Below the pieces are notes generated by a model that saw only the letters and a list, made by a program, of their open reading frames with translations, made no database searches and was not told where the DNA came from. Of a stretch of DNA of 7,817 nucleotides, positions 4,111 through 7,817 are shown one piece after another; within the stretch, counting starts at the first letter, position 1, and the number at the start of each line of letters is the position of its first letter. Origin of the DNA: an uncultured Eubacteriales bacterium (GTDB lineage: Bacteria > Bacillota > Clostridia > Oscillospirales > Acutalibacteraceae). The DNA lies in assembly GCA_934630995.1 (NCBI GenBank), contig CAKTXU010000075.1, positions 1-7,817 on the forward strand. Reading direction: 5' to 3'. The position numbers and the translations under genes are program-made.

Positions 4111-6066
4111 TCAGACAATTTGATAGCGATAGAGCTTCGATGCCCGTTTTTCCGGAATTTCCACAGGCAGGCCCTCCTCGGTGAGTTCGCTGCCGGTGAG
4201 GGCGAACGTCTCCTGCGTATCCATATCGGTCAGGCGATAGCTTGCGTCCTTCCGCAAGCCTCCCAGGAGGTAACGGGCGCTCCGGCAGGGGGATTCGGGC
4301 CGTCGGAAAAGCAGGACGACGCCATCCCCTTCTTCCGGCCGGTCGTATTGCAGGACGCACCAGGCGTCGTCGCCCGCGGCAGCGGGAGTCAGAGGGTAAA
4401 AATCGCGGGAGAGATAGGGACGCACCAGCTTGTATTCCCGGTTATACCGCCGGATCCAATCCGCCTGAACCGGGTCCGCCCGGCAGGGATCGGCGGCGCT
4501 GTACCAGAAGTTTTCCGCCAGACCCGGACTGTAGGCGCTGCGCAGATGATAAACGTCTCCCCACATCCGTCCCTGGCCCGTCCCCGAATAGGGCATCCAG
4601 CAGCCGTAGCTCAAGCAGTGGTTTTGGGTGCCTTCCGGCTGGGGATTGGCGGGGCATTGCAGATCACTGCGCCAGAGGGGAACGGAGCGGCGCAAGGTTT
4701 CGATATCGATGCGCCGTCCGCCGCTGGCGCAGTTGTCGATGATCAGGGTGGGAAACCGCTCCAGCAGCGCGTCCCACAGACGGTACAGACCCAGGATATG
4801 CCGGATCTCGGTCATGCCCCGCCGGTCCTCGCTGTCCTCCGCACGCCAGAATGCCAGGGGATCCATATTGAAATCCTGGCGGTAGCAGCTGATGTTCAGC
4901 CGCTCGATGAGGCCGGACAGGGTTTCAAAGCAATACTGCCAGGCCTCCTCGTTTCCCAGGTTGAGCAGGAGATTGGCGTCCCCTTCGTACGGTGAGGGAA
5001 GCAGATAGTCCGGATGCTCCCGGGTGATGGGGGTGCCCTTTATCACCCGCTCCGGTTCCACCCAGAGCAGCAGCTTCATGCCCTCCTCCCGGACGGCGGC
5101 GGCAACCTCCGCCAGTCCGTCGGGATGATAGGTGGGATTGACCCGCCAGTCCCCGGTATGGGCCGCCCAGTCCCCTTCGAATTCATCCAGGCAGGGGCCG
5201 GTGGAATCGCCATACCAGCCGGCGTCTATCCATATGTATTCATAGCCCAGCTTTTCCCTGCCGATATACCGGATTTTTTCAATCATCTGGTCACTGGGCA
5301 TGCCGCCCCACAGGCAGGCGCACAGGGGCGCCTGGGCATCCCGTCCCGGCTGGCCCACCAGGGAGAAGTGTTCTCCCACCAGACGCCGCCAGCGGTTCCG
5401 GGCGGCATCCCGGCCGTCGGCATAAGGCATCAGCACAACCGAGGAGGTGCGGATTTCCTCGCCGGGCAGCAGCCGGAAGCAGGCATCCTCAATGCCGGTA
5501 CGGATACCCACATGGCTTTCATCCCGGCTCAGCTGGCAGCACCATTGCCCGGTCCAGCCGATGGCGAAGAAAATCCCCGCGCCCTCCCGGGATACATCGA
5601 AGAAGGGCGAGCGCGCCTGAGAGGATCGCCCGCCCGAGGCGGTGTAGCGCCGGCTGTCCCCCGGCCGCAGGCAAGTGTCGTAGAATTCGTCGCAGCAGCT
5701 GAAATCCCGCCAGATACTCAGCGAACCGATGGGATTATACACCCGGGTTGTGTCCTTGCCGGGGAGAAAGGCCTTGCCGGACGGCTGCGGTTCCGCCTGG
5801 AGAGGAAAGCGCAGGTCGCAGTCGCAGAGGTCTGTCAGAAGCTGACTGGGGGTGTCGGCGTCATTGCGGAACCATGTGACCCATTGGCAGGCGCCGTACG
5901 CGGGATAGAGGGTGACGATGTGGCGGACGGTCAGACCGTCCGGCAGCCGGTATTCCCAGACGCGCTCATCACCGGCAGTTGTTGTCCGTGTCTCCATTTC
6001 CAGGTTCCAGAAGGGTATGCCGCCATAGGTGAAGGAAAAATGCTGTGGATTCTCAAAAAGCTGCAT
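4111..6066 (-). CDS. Alpha-galactosidase, glycoside hydrolase family 36
   Basis: A 651-residue retaining glycosidase that releases alpha-linked galactose from melibiose/raffinose-type sugars or related alpha-galactosides. Seen: an N-terminal beta-rich domain (about 1-235), a catalytic barrel (about 240-555) with LWGGM at 252-256, IWIDAGW at 278-284, LLLWVEPER at 332-340 and the nucleophile motif YRQDFN (395-400, D398), then IIDNCASGGRR (442-452) and LWRSD (464-468, D468 as the likely acid/base), and a C-terminal beta domain (about 560-651). YRQDFN and NCASGG match GH36 rather than GH27. Start: I choose the ATG at 6066, because AGGTGG lies 8 bases before it; the frame stays open far upstream, and another ATG at 6090 has no ribosome site. 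No signal peptide or membrane segment, so it acts in the cytoplasm on imported sugar. It lies 26 bases after the transporter stop, in one operon, and is followed by a terminator. Alpha-N-acetylgalactosaminidase activity, known in GH36, cannot be excluded. Confidence 0.93.
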   Translation of the reverse strand: MQLFENPQHFSFTYGGIPFWNLEMETRTTTAGDERVWEYRLPDGLTVRHIVTLYPAYGACQWVTWFRNDADTPSQLLTDLCDCDLRFPLQAEPQPSGKAFLPGKDTTRVYNPIGSLSIWRDFSCCDEFYDTCLRPGDSRRYTASGGRSSQARSPFFDVSREGAGIFFAIGWTGQWCCQLSRDESHVGIRTGIEDACFRLLPGEEIRTSSVVLMPYADGRDAARNRWRRLVGEHFSLVGQPGRDAQAPLCACLWGGMPSDQMIEKIRYIGREKLGYEYIWIDAGWYGDSTGPCLDEFEGDWAAHTGDWRVNPTYHPDGLAEVAAAVREEGMKLLLWVEPERVIKGTPITREHPDYLLPSPYEGDANLLLNLGNEEAWQYCFETLSGLIERLNISCYRQDFNMDPLAFWRAEDSEDRRGMTEIRHILGLYRLWDALLERFPTLIIDNCASGGRRIDIETLRRSVPLWRSDLQCPANPQPEGTQNHCLSYGCWMPYSGTGQGRMWGDVYHLRSAYSPGLAENFWYSAADPCRADPVQADWIRRYNREYKLVRPYLSRDFYPLTPAAAGDDAWCVLQYDRPEEGDGVVLLFRRPESPCRSARYLLGGLRKDASYRLTDMDTQETFALTGSELTEEGLPVEIPEKRASKLYRYQIV

Positions 6067-6092
6067 ACTGTAGACCACCTTTTTTGTCATAT

Positions 6093-6938
6093 TTACAGGA
6101 ACAGACAAGTTCCCAGGACACAGAGGGCGATACCGGCCCATACCCGCTTTCCGGCCTTTTCCCGGAAGAGGACGAGCCCGGCCAGGGTCGACAGAACGAC
6201 GCTGCCGCCCGTCACCAGGGGATACAGCACCGAGGCGGGCAGCACCCGGGCTCCAAGAAGCTGAAGAAGAAAGGAGCATCCGCTGACTGCCGCTGAGAGA
6301 AAAGCGATGGAGGAAACCCGAAGACAGGGGATGGGGAGCTCTGTTTTTCCTTCCCGCAAACGGAGAAAAAACAGGGCGCCGCCGCAGAACAGGCACTTGA
6401 AAAAGCCGGTCAGCATCACAAACTGGGGGGAGGAAGCGGCATGGTGGGCGGTGTCTATCTGGTGGAGCTTGGAGAGGACGCTGACGAAACCGTTGAGGAA
6501 AAAGACCGCGGCGCACATGGCCGTCTGCCTGGGGCGGAGGGCGCCCTTTCCCCCGCCGGTCAGCGCCACCGCCGAGATGATGACGGCCAGACCCGCCGTG
6601 CGCCATAGCGTGAAGGGTTCTCCCAGAAAGAGCAGCCCCCAGATGTACGGCACCGTCATGCCGCCCGCCATCAGAAACAGCGTGTAAACCGCCAGACCGC
6701 CGTCCTTCATAATCCGGAAGCCCAGCAGGGTGTAGCCGGTAATCAGCAGGGCCAGGCCCGCCGCCGTCAGCAGCGAAAACCAGGACAGGCGGAGGGTGAA
6801 GCCTCCCACACAGAAGAACAGAAGGCCCGCCCGGAGGGTGACGCCAGCCCGCCGCTGATACAGCTTATTGAGTGAAAAATCCCCCGCCAGCAGGAGCACG
6901 GCCAGCAGAACCTCCAGATATCCGAGCCAGACAGGCAT
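6093..6938 (-). CDS. EamA/DMT superfamily membrane transporter
   Basis: A 281-residue, very hydrophobic protein with about ten membrane helices in two related halves, as in EamA-type drug/metabolite transporters. Each half ends with the same pattern: FLGEPFTLWRTAGLAVIISAVAL (about 104-126) and VLFREKAGKRVWAGIALCVLGTCLFL (about 256-281). A polar linker (GGGKGALRPRQTA) near 128-140 separates the halves, and a His-rich stretch (HQIDTAHH) lies at about 159-166. Start: ATG 6938 with AGGTGG 6 bases upstream; the longer open frame beyond it is not coding. It is the first gene of the operon, and the alpha-galactosidase follows 26 bases later, so the linked job may be uptake or export of a sugar or a product of galactoside breakdown. 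That role is an inference: DMT proteins carry many solutes, including sugars in the RhaT and glucose/ribose porter branches. Confidence 0.85.
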   Translation of the reverse strand: MPVWLGYLEVLLAVLLLAGDFSLNKLYQRRAGVTLRAGLLFFCVGGFTLRLSWFSLLTAAGLALLITGYTLLGFRIMKDGGLAVYTLFLMAGGMTVPYIWGLLFLGEPFTLWRTAGLAVIISAVALTGGGKGALRPRQTAMCAAVFFLNGFVSVLSKLHQIDTAHHAASSPQFVMLTGFFKCLFCGGALFFLRLREGKTELPIPCLRVSSIAFLSAAVSGCSFLLQLLGARVLPASVLYPLVTGGSVVLSTLAGLVLFREKAGKRVWAGIALCVLGTCLFL

Positions 6939-6977
6939 GAACAACCACCTCTTCGTCTTCATCATAGCGCAGGAAAG

Positions 6978-7004
6978 TTTATATTTATAGGGGAAATTCT
7001 GCAA
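6978..7004 (-). promoter_or_regulatory. Possible promoter of the transporter/alpha-galactosidase operon
   Basis: On the minus strand, two tandem TATAAA boxes (6984-6989 and 6978-6983) and a TTGCAG (6999-7004) 15 bases before the second are the only promoter-like elements. Spacing is short, so this would be a weak promoter that may need an activator, as is common for AraC targets. Confidence 0.35.
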
Positions 7005-7010
7005 AAAATA

Positions 7011-7019
7011 TGCTATAAT
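7011..7019 (+). promoter_or_regulatory. Extended -10 promoter element of the second AraC gene
   Basis: TGCTATAAT contains a perfect -10 box (7014-7019) with the TGn extension. No good -35 is found at 17-18 bases; the extension can compensate. Transcription would start near 7026, just before the GGAGGGG ribosome site at 7029-7035. Confidence 0.55.
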
Positions 7020-7043
7020 CACCACAATGGAGGGGAGAAGCCC

Positions 7044-7768
7044 ATGATTGAAATGAAGCGGAAACAGATGTCCTTTCAGGGGATACAACCCATAGAGGTG
7101 GACGCCAAGCTTTCGACCACCACAATTTATACCGACACGACGGTATCCCATATCCACGATCAGTGCGAAATCTATATCAATGTGGCGGGGGACGTGTCCT
7201 TCATGGTGGAGGATCGCATTTACCCCATCTCCCCCGGAGACGTCATTGTCACCAGGCCCTTCGAATACCACCAATGTATCTATCACAGCATCATGCCCCA
7301 TGAGCATTTCTGGATTTTGTTTTCCTCCAAGGGGAATGAGGACTGGCTCGATCTTTTTTTTGCGCGGCCAAGGATGCAAGCTGCTTTTTCGGGCTGCTGG
7401 CGCTGCTTCGGGAGGCGGATCCCTCCGAAGATGTGGAGCAGCCCGATGCCCTGCCGATCGAACTCCGCCAGGTGCTTGACCGGATTCACCGGGAGTTCAC
7501 CTCGCCCCTGTCGGTCAGGGAGCTGGCAGCCGGGGCGCATATCAGCGTGAACACCCTGGAACGGTATTTTCAGAGGGCGTTGTCCCTTTCCCCAACGGCC
7601 TATATCAAGAAAAAGCGGCTGGCCTATGCCTGTCAGCTGCTGAAATCGACTATGCCCATCTCGCACATCGCGGCGGAATGCGGTTTCCGCGATGTTTCCA
7701 GCTTTATTGCGGCATTCAAGAGGGCATTCGGGCTCACCCCGCTGCAATACCGCCGCCGGGACGGGTAA
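7044..7768 (+). pseudogene. AraC family regulator split by a frameshift at a T8 run
   Basis: The first frame (7044 to about 7361, 106 residues) holds a cupin-type sensor domain: SHIHDQCEIYINVAGDVSF (35-53), YPISPGDVIVTRPFEYHQC (60-78) and HEHFWILFSS. The second frame (from about 7361 to the TAA at 7766-7768) holds LALLREADPSEDVEQ and then a full AraC double HTH, LSVRELAAGAHISVNTLERYFQRAL and ISHIAAECGFRDVSSFIAAFKRAFGLTP. The frames join if the run of eight T at 7354-7361 had nine (DLFFCAAKDASCFFGLL), giving a normal 241-residue protein. As read, translation from 7044 leaves the sensor with a wrong 62-residue tail and stops at 7550, and the DNA-binding half would need its own start (GTG 7433 is possible but has no good ribosome site). 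Start at 7044: GGAGGGG 8 bases upstream. Divergent from the transporter/alpha-galactosidase operon, its likely target. It may be a decayed gene, a sequencing slip, or slippage-expressed. Confidence 0.82.
7354..7361 (+). repeat. Homopolymer T8 tract at the frameshift
   Basis: Eight consecutive T lie at the exact point where the cupin frame and the HTH frame of the AraC gene part. A length of 9 (or 6) restores one reading frame. Such tracts slip during replication and can also slip during transcription. Confidence 0.75.
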
Positions 7769-7794
7769 AAAATAACACGGCGCCGCAATAGTCA

Positions 7795-7817
7795 GCCCCC
7801 CTCAATTTGAGGGGGGC
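7795..7817. terminator. GC-rich hairpin at window end, probable terminator
   Basis: GCCCCCCTCAA (7795-7805) and TTGAGGGGGGC (7807-7817) are perfectly complementary, 26 bases after the second AraC stop. The window ends at the stem base, so the T tail on the plus strand cannot be seen; on the minus strand the stem is followed by TGACTATTGCGG, a poor tail. Probably the AraC terminator. Confidence 0.6.

Noticed and set aside
3721..4995. Long plus-strand open frame opposite the ADP-ribosylglycohydrolase and alpha-galactosidase
   Set aside because: It spans two real genes on the other strand, has no recognisable domain, and long antisense frames are expected at this GC content.
5014..6264. Plus-strand open frame of 416 residues
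   Set aside because: It is antisense to the alpha-galactosidase, rich in Pro, Gly and Ala with no family features; a GC shadow.
6067..6606. N-terminal extension of the alpha-galactosidase to an 831-residue protein
   Set aside because: The extra part is low-quality sequence antisense to nothing but overlapping the transporter in another frame; the strong AGGTGG site and the family length point to the ATG at 6066.
6939..7379. Upstream extension of the transporter
   Set aside because: It would run over the divergent promoters and the opposing AraC gene; the hydrophobic protein begins at 6938 with a good ribosome site.

Overview
The window looks like chromosome from a GC-rich, Gram-positive Clostridia-type bacterium, possibly a gut Oscillospiraceae or Lachnospiraceae member. 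The reasons are strong purine ribosome-binding sites (GGGAGG, AGGTGG, GGAGGGGG), sigma-A type promoters, AraC regulators paired divergently with carbohydrate or methyl-transfer genes, a GH36 alpha-galactosidase, and a small cysteine-rich protein of a kind I associate with Clostridia. The taxonomic call is an inference from style; no marker gene is present.

Layout. (1) 10-1071, minus: a uroporphyrinogen-decarboxylase-fold protein of the corrinoid methyltransferase type, divergent from (2) 1192-2121, plus: an AraC/XylS regulator. Their promoters interlock in a 120 bp gap. (3) 2147-2471, plus: a broken MazG-like nucleotide pyrophosphohydrolase gene with one frameshift and no normal start codon. 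(4) 2507-2695, minus, and 2804-3031, plus: a divergent pair made of a 62-residue Cys-rich protein and a small XRE repressor. Three inverted repeats lie between them, one exactly inside the spacer of a near-consensus promoter. (5) 3169-3987, minus: an ADP-ribosylglycohydrolase. (6) 4111-6066 and 6093-6938, both minus: a two-gene operon of an EamA/DMT-type transporter followed by a GH36 alpha-galactosidase, closed by a strong intrinsic terminator. (7) 7044-7768, plus: a second AraC regulator, divergent from that operon and split by a frameshift at a run of eight T. A perfect hairpin ends the window.

How it fits together. Two modules have the same design, an AraC regulator divergent from its likely targets: AraC with the UroD-like protein, and AraC with the transporter plus alpha-galactosidase. 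The second regulator is frameshifted, so that operon may be decontrolled, or the T tract may act as a switch. The middle (about 2150-3030) is visibly lower in GC than its flanks and holds the broken gene and the XRE/Cys-rich pair, so it looks like the accessory part of the window.

I found no tRNA, rRNA, CRISPR array, transposase or insertion sequence ends, and no gap over 300 bases without a gene. No clearly new multi-gene system can be proven here. The best candidates for a second look are the XRE/Cys-rich divergent unit with its palindromes and the T-tract frameshift in the second AraC gene.
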